Part shown: positions 56,573 to 64,000 of the stretch, piece after piece | How the letters are laid out: each line of letters begins with the position of its first letter | Position numbering within the stretch: position 1 is the first letter of the stretch | DNA from: Opitutaceae bacterium | GTDB taxonomy: Bacteria > Verrucomicrobiota > Verrucomicrobiia > Opitutales > Opitutaceae | DNA length: 64,000 nucleotides | Reading direction: 5' to 3' | NCBI GenBank assembly: GCA_028284235.1 | Contig: JANQSC010000022.1 | Location: 46,772-110,771, forward strand | Notes under the pieces: model-generated | The model's database searches: none | What the model saw: only the letters and a program-made list of their open reading frames with translations | Told to the model about the DNA's origin: nothing | Position numbers and translations under genes: made by a program

Positions 56573-56648
56573 TGGTGGAGCCGATCGGGATCGAACCGAC
56601 GACCTCCTGCATGCCATGCAGGCGCTCTTCCAACTGAGCTACGGCCCC
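56573..56648 (-). tRNA. tRNA-Ala (GGC)
   Basis: The minus-strand cloverleaf has acceptor GGGGCCG with CGGCTCC, D-arm GCTCAGTTGGAAGAGC, anticodon arm CCTGC-ATGGCAT-GCAGG (anticodon GGC) and T-arm TCGGTTCGATCCCGA. The CCA end is encoded at 56575-56573. An 11-bp hairpin (AGTCTTCGTTC/GAACGAAGACT) abuts the 3' end. Confidence 0.96.
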
Positions 56649-56745
56649 GAAAACAGGCGAACAAAACGCCAGCTTACCAATCGCTTGGCAAGCGAAAACT
56701 GGACGCGACGCGAAACGAATCCAGTCGCCTCCGAATTCTCAACGA

Positions 56746-58212
56746 CTAGAGGCTCGCAACTTTTTCCTGCAGAGATTCCGAACCGATCTCCGGCGCCAGT
56801 TTTTTCAGCAACGCCTCTATCAGTCGTTTGGACTCGGCCGACGCCGACTGCGAACGCTCGAACAGCCCATCCAAATCCGTCTCGTTCGCGATCACCGAAA
56901 GCGTCTGCAACGCCCCGCGAGCCAAGCCCGAGTCCGACCCGGACGCGAAACTCAACAACGCCTCTTTGCCGCCGGGCACATTGCGGTGGACCAGCGCTTC
57001 CTGAGCCAAGCGCGCTTGCTTCGAGTCGCTCGACTTCAGCATCGAGGCAATCCGGTCGTCCAGTCCAGGAGCGTCGATCTGGGCCAGCGCAGCGGACGCC
57101 TTGATCTTCCGAGCTCGATTGCCGGTATCAAATACGTCGAGCAGCAAGTCAACCGACCGGTCCGAACCCACTCGGCCCAGCAATTCCAAAATGATCAGCT
57201 GGATCGACTCGTCGCCTCCTTCAAAGGCTTGCAGCCCAATCGTCTCGGCCGTCTCCGCATCCACGTGACCCAAGCCCCCAAGCACGGTCGTCAGATCGTC
57301 CGGACCCATCGACGAGACCGCGTTCAACACGATCGACTGATACCGATCCTCGCCGCTCGACAGAGCCGCTTCGATAGCGATCGTTCGCAAAGCCCGATCC
57401 TCGCTCGCCAAGCCTTGTTCCAAAAAGCCAACCACCGACCGATCGGCGCGATCGATCAGAGCGATTAGAGCCCCGCGCCGGATCGCCACGTCGCTTCCGG
57501 TTTCGTGCAAATCGCGGAGCGTCGACGCGCCCACGGACGCGTTTTCGAGCAAGGAACGCTCAATCGCTGCCCGGACCTTCCCGGTTGACGTCGATTCACG
57601 AGCGGACTGCAAAACGCCCAACGCCCGGGAGCCGCCGATCGCGCCCAAGGCCCAAGCGGCCGTTTCGCCAACCGACGACGCCTCGTTCTCCAGCGCGTTC
57701 CCGATGAACGCCACCGAGGAAGATTCGGATCGATGGGCCAACGACTTGAGAATGTCTCGCTTGCCTTCGACGTTCATTTTTGGATACGCCGCTTTCAATG
57801 CCGCGTTCGCCTTGCCGCCCGGGATCGACTCGATCGCCTTGCGAGCGTTTTCCGCCAATAGGTCGTCCCCGCCGAGCATTAGTTCCGACAAAGCGGCCAC
57901 CGAGCGAGCGGTTCCAACTCGGGCCAGCTGACGCAGAATGTACTTCTTCGCCTCGCGCGAAACGCGTGGCTCCGACAAGGCTGCGACAAGATCGTCCGCC
58001 AGTTTCGACGCTTTGCGACGCGCCCGCGGCGCCGAGTTCTCCGAAACGAGAATCTCCAAGTCGCGACGGGCGGTGTATTGGACCTCCGTATCCGGGTTTT
58101 CAAAGCCCCGGGAGATCTCCAAAATCCGGTCCGTGTATTCGCCGGCTGGCGACAAGCTTGCGGCGACAAGCGAGCCACCAAAAAAAACGATGTTCCTAGT
58201 TAACGATTTCAT
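56746..58212 (-). CDS. HEAT-repeat protein, exported
   Basis: A 488-aa protein with a probable signal peptide (about 1-23). Tandem helical HEAT-like repeats of about 30-35 residues run through the rest, for example RSVAALSELMLGGDDLLAEN, ALGVLQSARESTSTGKVRAA and RSVDLLLDVFDTGNRARKIK. Such arrays are binding scaffolds; the partner is unknown. It follows the Gfo/Idh/MocA gene by 33 nt on the same strand, so the two are likely cotranscribed. Confidence 0.8.
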   Translation of the reverse strand: MKSLTRNIVFFGGSLVAASLSPAGEYTDRILEISRGFENPDTEVQYTARRDLEILVSENSAPRARRKASKLADDLVAALSEPRVSREAKKYILRQLARVGTARSVAALSELMLGGDDLLAENARKAIESIPGGKANAALKAAYPKMNVEGKRDILKSLAHRSESSSVAFIGNALENEASSVGETAAWALGAIGGSRALGVLQSARESTSTGKVRAAIERSLLENASVGASTLRDLHETGSDVAIRRGALIALIDRADRSVVGFLEQGLASEDRALRTIAIEAALSSGEDRYQSIVLNAVSSMGPDDLTTVLGGLGHVDAETAETIGLQAFEGGDESIQLIILELLGRVGSDRSVDLLLDVFDTGNRARKIKASAALAQIDAPGLDDRIASMLKSSDSKQARLAQEALVHRNVPGGKEALLSFASGSDSGLARGALQTLSVIANETDLDGLFERSQSASAESKRLIEALLKKLAPEIGSESLQEKVASL

Positions 58213-58245
58213 TTAGTCGAAAAATTCCGAGTTTGCGAACGCGCG

Positions 58246-59523
58246 TTAGCCCAACAGTCCATAGGGCGCTCGACGTGGGCGGCTCATCCATTTCGCGGCC
58301 TCCGCGTCTCCTACGATCGTTTCTCGATCCGGGTTCCAGCGGACCGGCCGCTGCAAGCGTTCGGAAATCCCCGAAAGGTGGCAGATCGTGGCGGTCCGGT
58401 GCCCGATCTCCACGTGGCAGATCGGCTGCTTACGCGTGCGGATCGAATTGAGCCAGTCGGCCCGGTGATCGGTGGACTCGTAAAGACGCGTATCGCCCGG
58501 CTTGAATACGACGTTCTTGAGCGAGGCCGACTTCGTCTGCAGCTTGTCGCCGCGACTCACCATCACTTCGCCCTCTTCGCCGAAAAAGTGAATCATGAAC
58601 CCGGACGGCGTCGTCCCGCGGATCACTTTTATTCCGTCGCCATAAAGGAAGTACTGCTTCTCCTCCCCTTTGTAACCCTTAGGGACAAACTCGACAGGAC
58701 CCGTGTGGTCGCGACCCAGCGCCCATTGGATGATGTCGTAGTGGTGAGCGCCCCAGTCGCCGTTTTTGCGCGAGCCGTAATCCCAGAAGCGGCGCCAGCC
58801 GCCTCCGTAGTCGCCCTTGATGCGCTCGAAATTGTACGGCTCCCAAGGAGCAGGGCCCAGCCAGCGATCGTAATTCAACTCCGGCGGAATCGGCTCCGCT
58901 TTGTACTGCGTCGGCTCCGGGAAATTTCCGAGGCGCGCGTGGATTGTATGCACTTTTCCGATATAACCGTTGCGCACGAGTTCAGCGGCCTTGCGGAAAG
59001 CGCCATTGGACCGCTGCTGCGATCCCACTTGAAGAACATTGCCGTATCGCTCGCAAGTCTCGCGCATGACCTTGCCTTCCTCGATCGTCAAAGTCATGGG
59101 CTTCTCCACGTAGACGTCCTTGCCGTTCTTCATCGCCTCGATGGAGATTTGAGCGTGCCAGTGATCCGGAGTACCCACCACAACTGCATCGACATCCGAT
59201 CGAGCCATTACATCCTCGTAGTATTCATAAGTTGGGCACTTGCGTCCTGCCATTTCGACGACTTCCGCTTGAGCTTCGTCGAGCTTGCGCGAATCGACGT
59301 CGCACAACGCCACCACTTCCACCGACTCGTTGCCCAAGTGGTACTGCCGGTGGCCGTTCATTATTTTCCCGTGTCCGATCAAGCCTACATTGATACGGCT
59401 GTTAGGACTCGTATTCGGGCCTCCCAACCCGAGCACAGAGGACGGCACGATCATCGGGGCTGAAATGGCAGCCGCAGTTTTGAGGGATTTCTTGAGGACG
59501 GACCTCCGGGATATCTTTTTCAT
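58246..59523 (-). CDS. Gfo/Idh/MocA family oxidoreductase, Tat leader
   Basis: A 425-aa protein with a twin-arginine-like leader (ISRRSVLKKSLKTAAAIS). The Rossmann start is INVGLIGHGKIMNGH, and the conserved VGTPDHWHAQISIEAMKNGK and YVEKPMTLTIEEG carry the EKP motif. A C-terminal alpha/beta domain follows (GGGWRRFWDYGSRKNGDWGA). Exported members are numerous in Verrucomicrobia and Planctomycetes and act on sugars or cyclitols. ATG 59523 is used; the frame is open 31 codons further upstream. It precedes the HEAT-repeat gene. Confidence 0.92.
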   Translation of the reverse strand: MKKISRRSVLKKSLKTAAAISAPMIVPSSVLGLGGPNTSPNSRINVGLIGHGKIMNGHRQYHLGNESVEVVALCDVDSRKLDEAQAEVVEMAGRKCPTYEYYEDVMARSDVDAVVVGTPDHWHAQISIEAMKNGKDVYVEKPMTLTIEEGKVMRETCERYGNVLQVGSQQRSNGAFRKAAELVRNGYIGKVHTIHARLGNFPEPTQYKAEPIPPELNYDRWLGPAPWEPYNFERIKGDYGGGWRRFWDYGSRKNGDWGAHHYDIIQWALGRDHTGPVEFVPKGYKGEEKQYFLYGDGIKVIRGTTPSGFMIHFFGEEGEVMVSRGDKLQTKSASLKNVVFKPGDTRLYESTDHRADWLNSIRTRKQPICHVEIGHRTATICHLSGISERLQRPVRWNPDRETIVGDAEAAKWMSRPRRAPYGLLG

Positions 59524-59633
59524 GGGAAAACAGGTTAATCGTTGGAACGAGTAAGTGTTCCGCATAAAAGGGCGTCCCTGGACGCAGGGCCAGCGAAAAT
59601 GCGCTCGGCGAGGCAACTAGGCGTCAACGTCGC

Positions 59634-60398
59634 TCAACGATCGCGCTGGACCACGGCGAAGGTCAGCGACTCCGTTCGTGTAAGTCCCGGAGGCGAGCCA
59701 AATTGCCTCAGCCGCTTTAGTCCGTCGACCACTTTCCGGTCGTACTCGGCGTCTCCACTGGAGGTAGTCATTCGTACGTTCGAAATCGCTCCGGTCGGGG
59801 CCAGGTCGAATTGGACGGTTGTCCGCAAGGGGGCGCCCATCAGCGGATGAATCTCGACGTTACTCAAAATCGCCTGCCGGAGCTGGGCGAAATAATTCTC
59901 CAAAGCGCTCTGATCCGACGCGCTCATCGCATCAAATGTCGCTGCAGGCAAAGCGATGTCCATATTGGAGAGACTTTGCTGCAGCTTCTCGACATTCGCG
60001 CTCAAATCAGTCGTGCGACGCGTCTGCGGACGCGGCTTGGGAACCCTCTGTTTTTCTATCGGGTTGGCCTTGACAAAGTCCGCGTAGCTCAGTGATTCCC
60101 GCTCGGGCGGCGGTTCCTCCGGCGGCGGCTCGACCGGCGCGGGTTCGGGCTCGTCCGGGATCTGAGGGCGCTCAGGGATGTCGATTTCGTCAAGCGTCGG
60201 CAAGTCCATCTCCGTCGGCGTATACGTCACCTGCGTCGACGGGGTCGGCGCGGAAACCGACGGGGGCGAATACAATTCGAACACCATCTCCTCCGGCTTT
60301 TCTTCCGGCTGGAACATCGCCTTGAGCATGAAGAACACGATGACCGCGAAATGCACGCTCGCGGAAAATATCAAAGGTCCTTTTTCGTCGAAGTACAT
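59634..60398 (-). CDS. TonB/TolA-type energy transducer
   Basis: A 254-aa protein with one N-terminal membrane helix (about 8-27). A proline/glutamate-rich periplasm-spanning region (about 30-110, with EPAPVEPPPEEPPPE) leads to a C-terminal TonB-like domain (ILSNVEIHPLMGAPLRTTVQ, then AEYDRKVVDGLKRLRQFGSP). It links the ExbB/ExbD motor encoded just upstream to outer-membrane partners. The gap to exbD is 7 nt. TonB and TolA cannot be separated from sequence alone. Confidence 0.85.
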   Translation of the reverse strand: MYFDEKGPLIFSASVHFAVIVFFMLKAMFQPEEKPEEMVFELYSPPSVSAPTPSTQVTYTPTEMDLPTLDEIDIPERPQIPDEPEPAPVEPPPEEPPPERESLSYADFVKANPIEKQRVPKPRPQTRRTTDLSANVEKLQQSLSNMDIALPAATFDAMSASDQSALENYFAQLRQAILSNVEIHPLMGAPLRTTVQFDLAPTGAISNVRMTTSSGDAEYDRKVVDGLKRLRQFGSPPGLTRTESLTFAVVQRDR

Positions 60399-60405
60399 CG
60401 GGCAG

Positions 60406-60825
60406 CTACTGGTCCTCCGGACGCGTTACGAGGTTGATGCGCTTGAGCTTGTTCTGCTTCAGCAGATCGAGCACCGTGACTACGTTTTGGTAGGGTGTAA
60501 TCCCCTCCGCGCGAATCGACAACACCGGCGGTTCGCTCATCTGGCCGAATCGGGCCAGCTCGTTTTCCAAGTCCAGCGTTCCGATCCGATTGCCGTCCAT
60601 TTGATAGCCTTCCGGCAACACAAGGATGTCGACCGTTTCCGAGGGGGAGCTGGCGCTCGACTCCGACGCGACCGGCAAGTCGATCTCCATCATCTGCTCC
60701 TTTTCGATGAGCGGCGTGCTAATCATAAAGATGATCAGCAAGGCGAAACCCAAGTCGATCAACGCGGTCACGTTGAGCTCCGAGTTCGCCTCGAGGGGCT
60801 TCTTCCTGTGAAACGAGCGGGCCAT
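60406..60825 (-). CDS. exbD: ExbD/TolR-type protein (second copy)
   Basis: A 139-aa protein with one membrane helix. D24 in LNVTALIDLGFALLIIFM is the conserved proton-path aspartate. A periplasmic domain follows with LSIRAEGITPYQNVVTVLDL. It is 10 nt after the ExbB-type gene and 7 nt before the TonB-type gene, so the three form one operon. Confidence 0.92.
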   Translation of the reverse strand: MARSFHRKKPLEANSELNVTALIDLGFALLIIFMISTPLIEKEQMMEIDLPVASESSASSPSETVDILVLPEGYQMDGNRIGTLDLENELARFGQMSEPPVLSIRAEGITPYQNVVTVLDLLKQNKLKRINLVTRPEDQ

Positions 60826-60835
60826 GTCGACGTCT

Positions 60836-61549
60836 CTAGCGGCTCTCCAATTCGATCATATCCGCCAAGGCGCTGGCGAAGTTCTCCAATTCCGTAACCA
60901 AAACCTTGGTACGGGAAAGCAGGTAATTGTATCCGAAAACCGACGGGATGGCGACGCACAGCCCCGCAACCGTCGTGAGCAACGCGCCGGAAACGCCCGG
61001 GGCCAGATTCTGCAGCGTAGCCGAGGCTTGCAGGCCGACCGCGCCAAACGCGTCCATCACACCCCAAACCGTTCCCAGCAGCCCGAAGAACGGGGCGCCC
61101 GAAACGATAGTCGCCAGAAAGATCATACTCGACTCGTAACTCAAGGTCTTGTTCGCCAGCGTCCGTTGCAGAGCGTTTTCCACGTGCTCCACGCGAGCGG
61201 CCCGCAATTGCTCGATGCTCTCGCCCGCCTTCGGCTCAATGCGATGGTAGGCCTCGATCGCGTCGGAGTAGAGCGCCGCGTAGGGAATACGCTTCGGCGC
61301 CTTGAACGTCGCCGGCGCGTTCAAGATCGAGCCGAGCCGATGCAAGGACTGCTCGAACCCGAGGTTGAACAGGCGCAAGCGCTTCAATTCCCAGTACTTG
61401 CCCAGCATCACCGCCCACGCGCAGACGCTGAAAAACGCCAGGGCGAAAATGATAAACTTCCCCGCGGGGTTGCTCTGAGTGAAATAAGTGAAAACGTTGG
61501 GGCCGCCGGTGGCGGCTAAAACTGAGGTGACGTCCATTGAAAGTGGCAT
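60836..61549 (-). CDS. exbB: MotA/TolQ/ExbB proton channel protein (second copy)
   Basis: A 237-aa protein with three helices (about 27-50, 130-155 and 180-205). It contains ATIVSGAPFFGLLGTVWGVM and the channel helix GVSGALLTTVAGLCVAIPSV. Length is that of a full ExbB/TolQ, longer than the copy at 3720. The frame has ATG at 61549 and at 61537; either is possible. It faces the PfkB-family gene across a 183-bp divergent region. Confidence 0.92.
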   Translation of the reverse strand: MPLSMDVTSVLAATGGPNVFTYFTQSNPAGKFIIFALAFFSVCAWAVMLGKYWELKRLRLFNLGFEQSLHRLGSILNAPATFKAPKRIPYAALYSDAIEAYHRIEPKAGESIEQLRAARVEHVENALQRTLANKTLSYESSMIFLATIVSGAPFFGLLGTVWGVMDAFGAVGLQASATLQNLAPGVSGALLTTVAGLCVAIPSVFGYNYLLSRTKVLVTELENFASALADMIELESR

Positions 61550-61732
61550 TGCTATCGAGAGGCCCGGCTAACCCACCCGACCTAGTCCTTTGAAACCCCG
61601 GCCCGGGATGCGTTCAATAAATTTCCGCGCCGCCGGATGAAAATTAACACTTGTTTCGCTCGATGCAGAATTACGGTTGCTCTGACCAGATTCCTTCCTC
61701 TTATTCCCAGACGAATACTGCACTACAACTTC

Positions 61733-62848
61733 ATGGACTACATACAAAGCGCACTAACGGAGCTGAAAGCGAAACGAGGCAACCAGGCCGGGAAACGAGC
61801 CCTCGTCGGCCTCGACGGATTCGTCGACACTATCATTCACTTGGTAGACAAACGCCAAGGCCTCGGCGACGCGTTCACCCGTCTAGACACGATCGAGGAA
61901 TTCGGCAACCGCATGCTCGCCGCCGCCGGCAAGAGCGCCAACATCGAGATGTTCCCGAAAATGGAGAAACTCGGAGGCAACGGGCCCATCATGGCCAACG
62001 CCCTCTGCGCCACCGGCTTCCCCCTCACCTACATCGGCGCCCTCGGGAAGAACGCAGTTCACCCCGTTTTCGAAGAGTTCGCCAAGAAAACCAACGCGAT
62101 CACCGTCTCCAACCCCGGGCTGACCAACGCCCTCGAATTCAAGGACGGGAAAATCATGATGGGCATCACCAACACCTTCGAAGCCCTCGACTACCAGTCC
62201 ATCATCGACACCATGGGCGAAGGCGCCTTCCTCGACACGCTCGCCAAGTCGGACCTCCTGGCCCTCGTGAACTGGACCATGCTCCCGCACATGACCGCGA
62301 TCTTCAACGCGCTCACAGAGAAAGTCCTCCCCAACCTGCCGCCCATGGACGGCGGGCGGATCTTCTTCTTCGACCTCGCCGATCCCGAAAAACGAGCCGA
62401 GAGCGAACTGATGGAAGCCCTCCGCTCCATCGCCAAATTCCAAAGCTACGGAAACGTCACGCTCGGACTCAATCTCGCCGAAGGCCAGCAAGTCAGCGAA
62501 GCGTTCAACTTGGGAGAAACCGGCGAAGACGTCGACTCGCTCAAGCGTCTCGCCGCCAAAATCCGCCGCGAACTCAACATCAGCACCGTCGTCGTGCATC
62601 CCACCAAACGCGCCGCCTGCGCCACGAAAGACGGCGAATGGTGCGTGGAAGGGCCCTACGTCGAGAACCCGAAGATCACCACTGGAGCCGGCGACCACTT
62701 CAACGCGGGATTCTCAACCGGCCAGCTCCTCGGGCTCAGCCCGGAAGCCTGCCTCACGGTCGGCGTGTCGGTATCCGGCTTCTACGTGCGCACCGCGATC
62801 AGCCCGTCGCTCAACGACATCGAGAGCTTCCTGGAAAGCTGGAACTAA
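61733..62848 (+). CDS. PfkB-family carbohydrate kinase
   Basis: A 371-aa ribokinase-superfamily protein. It starts ALVGLDGFVDTIIH, has LGGNGPIMANALCATGFPL in the substrate domain, and ends with the PfkB signature KITTGAGDHFNAGFSTGQ, where the aspartate is the catalytic base. It phosphorylates a sugar or nucleoside; the substrate cannot be deduced. ATG 61733 is chosen at the domain start, although the frame extends to 61637. It is followed after 7 nt by tmk. Confidence 0.88.
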   Translation: MDYIQSALTELKAKRGNQAGKRALVGLDGFVDTIIHLVDKRQGLGDAFTRLDTIEEFGNRMLAAAGKSANIEMFPKMEKLGGNGPIMANALCATGFPLTYIGALGKNAVHPVFEEFAKKTNAITVSNPGLTNALEFKDGKIMMGITNTFEALDYQSIIDTMGEGAFLDTLAKSDLLALVNWTMLPHMTAIFNALTEKVLPNLPPMDGGRIFFFDLADPEKRAESELMEALRSIAKFQSYGNVTLGLNLAEGQQVSEAFNLGETGEDVDSLKRLAAKIRRELNISTVVVHPTKRAACATKDGEWCVEGPYVENPKITTGAGDHFNAGFSTGQLLGLSPEACLTVGVSVSGFYVRTAISPSLNDIESFLESWN

Positions 62849-62855
62849 CCACACC

Positions 62856-63500
62856 ATGACGCAAGCGGACGCCTTGACAGGCAAACTCTTCACATTCGAA
62901 GGCTCGGAAGGCAGCGGGAAATCCACCCAGATCGAGCTACTAGCGGACGAGCTCGAAGGTATGGGGCACGAAGTCGTTGTCACCCGCGAACCCGGCGGCA
63001 CCGAAATCGGCGAGGAAATACGCCATCTCCTCATCCACAACAGCGCCGGCGACGCCATGGCACCCGAAACCGAACTCCTCCTTTTCGCAGCCGCCCGCGC
63101 CCAGCTCGTACGCCAAGTAGTCATCCCCGGACTGGAAGCCGGCAAAATCATCCTCTGCGATCGTTTTCTCGACTCCACCACAGTGTACCAAGGCGCAGCC
63201 CGCAGCATCTCGTCCGATCCCGTCAGCTACATCAACCAATTCGCCGTCGCCGGAATCACGCCGGACCTGACCTTCATTCTCGACGTCCCCGCCGAAGAGT
63301 CGATCGCCCGCGTCAAACGCCGCGTGACCGATCTTCCCGACCGTATGGAGCAAGAGAACGTCGATTTCTACAAAAAGGTGCGCGAAGGCTACCTTCTTCT
63401 CGCCCGCTCGCTACCGGGACGATTCCACGTGGTCGACGGCACCCGAGACCTCAAAGACAACCAGGAAGACATTCTCAAAACGGTCTTGGAGCATATCTGA
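62856..63500 (+). CDS. tmk: Thymidylate kinase
   Basis: A 214-aa P-loop kinase. The P-loop is FEGSEGSGKST (about 14-24), the TREPGGTEIGE motif binds dTMP and the phosphates, and ILCDRFLDSTTVYQG is the DR(Y/F) motif. It makes dTDP from dTMP. It lies between the PfkB gene and holB; tmk-holB is a common pair. Confidence 0.96.
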   Translation: MTQADALTGKLFTFEGSEGSGKSTQIELLADELEGMGHEVVVTREPGGTEIGEEIRHLLIHNSAGDAMAPETELLLFAAARAQLVRQVVIPGLEAGKIILCDRFLDSTTVYQGAARSISSDPVSYINQFAVAGITPDLTFILDVPAEESIARVKRRVTDLPDRMEQENVDFYKKVREGYLLLARSLPGRFHVVDGTRDLKDNQEDILKTVLEHI

Positions 63501-63535
63501 TCGCTTCCGCGACCGCCCTGAAAACGTGACTGTCA

Positions 63536-64000
63536 GCCTCGCAGAACAATCGCCCGCCGAGCTCGTTGACCGGGCGATTCAGGACAACCGGCTCGCTCAC
63601 GCCCTGCTCATCCACGGCCCAAACCTCGGCCAAGTCGAAACCTTCGCCAATCGCCTCGCCGGGAAACTCCTCGACCTGGCCAGCGACGAAAACGGACTCG
63701 CCTGGCATCCCGACGTGTTCGCGCTGAGACCGTCGAAGAAATCGCGCATCATCTCCGTCGACGACACGCGGGACCTCATTCGCAAAATCCAGCACTCGCC
63801 CCAGCAAGGCGATCGAAAGATCGCTTTCGTCTACGAGGTCGACCGGCTCAACGCCAGCGCCGCGAACGCCTTCCTCAAAACGCTGGAAGAGCCGCCGCTC
63901 AACACCACCATTCTGCTCCTCACCACCCGGCCCTATGCGCTCCTGGCGACCATTCGCAGCCGTTGCCAACTCTTCCGCCTGCCCGCCGCCGCCCAGACAA
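63536..64000 (+). CDS. holB: DNA polymerase III delta' subunit, N-terminal part
   Basis: A GTG-started frame open to the window end, 155 codons. It has the clamp-loader layout: RLAHALLIHGPNLGQVETFA (degenerate P-loop lacking GKT, normal for delta'), SKKSRIISVDDTRDLIRKI, then KIAFVYEVDRLNASAANAFL and LKTLEEPP (DExx-like and sensor regions). It also has RSRCQLFRL. The zinc-binding cysteines are absent, as in some phyla. It starts 35 nt after tmk. Confidence 0.85.

Overview
The window looks like a chromosomal segment of a marine-type Verrucomicrobium, most likely class Opitutae (Opitutales/Puniceicoccales-like). It is GC-rich by eye and gene-dense. The content that points there: a secreted DUF1552 protein beside a DUF1587/1592/1588/1585 cytochrome-like protein, a DUF5069 protein, a heparan-type sulfatase, Gfo/Idh/MocA and xylose-isomerase-like proteins with twin-arginine-like leaders, a complete Gram-negative envelope set (LpxD, Skp, BamA, Do-type protease) and an OleA-type thiolase. 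The genus is an inference; there is no rRNA gene to fix it.

Layout. 1-8.6 kb: metY (cut by the edge), an rRNA methyltransferase, a NIPSNAP protein, a cytochrome b562 homologue, a first ExbB/ExbD pair, leuCD, an AraC regulator and cysK. 8.6-15.9 kb: an SRPBCC-epimerase fusion, glgA, divergent rnr with a DUF5069 gene, and htrA. 16-24.3 kb: a long minus-strand housekeeping run rplY-pth-rpsF-ssb-rplI-dnaB-bamA-skp-lpxD, with tRNA-Asn beyond it. 24.7-30 kb: small membrane proteins, an HDOD protein and a CNT nucleoside transporter. 30-36.6 kb: malQ, then a minus-strand lipid cluster (FAD-dependent CrtI-like oxidoreductase, FabZ-like dehydratase, FabI-like reductase, OleA, OleB). 36.8-45 kb: ppiB, a toxin-antitoxin pair, a lipase, a REP-associated transposase with its palindromic repeats, ilvB with a valine-rich leader peptide and attenuator, an M29 aminopeptidase and a GH4 glycosidase. 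45-56 kb: sulfamidase-like sulfatase, an orphan GvpL/F, an SDR plus GntP transporter, the DUF1552/DUF1592 pair and a TIM-barrel protein. 56-64 kb: a GIY-YIG gene with truncated tandem copies beside tRNA-Ala, a HEAT-repeat protein, an oxidoreductase, an ExbB-ExbD-TonB operon, a PfkB-family kinase, tmk and the start of holB.

Functional links visible here: envelope biogenesis (skp-lpxD-bamA-htrA), branched-chain amino-acid synthesis (leuCD, ilvB), sulfur assimilation (metY, cysK), alpha-glucan metabolism (glgA, malQ), and degradation of sulfated or sugar-acid substrates (sulfatase, GH4, GntP, SDR, two ExbBD systems).

The most unusual items are the five-gene OleA/OleB lipid cluster without adjacent oleC/oleD, the ilvB leader-peptide attenuator, the GIY-YIG gene with 97-bp decayed copies of its own 5' end next to tRNA-Ala, the REP/RAYT family spread over 12 kb, and a strand- and frame-independent excess of the 7-mer GTATCCA.
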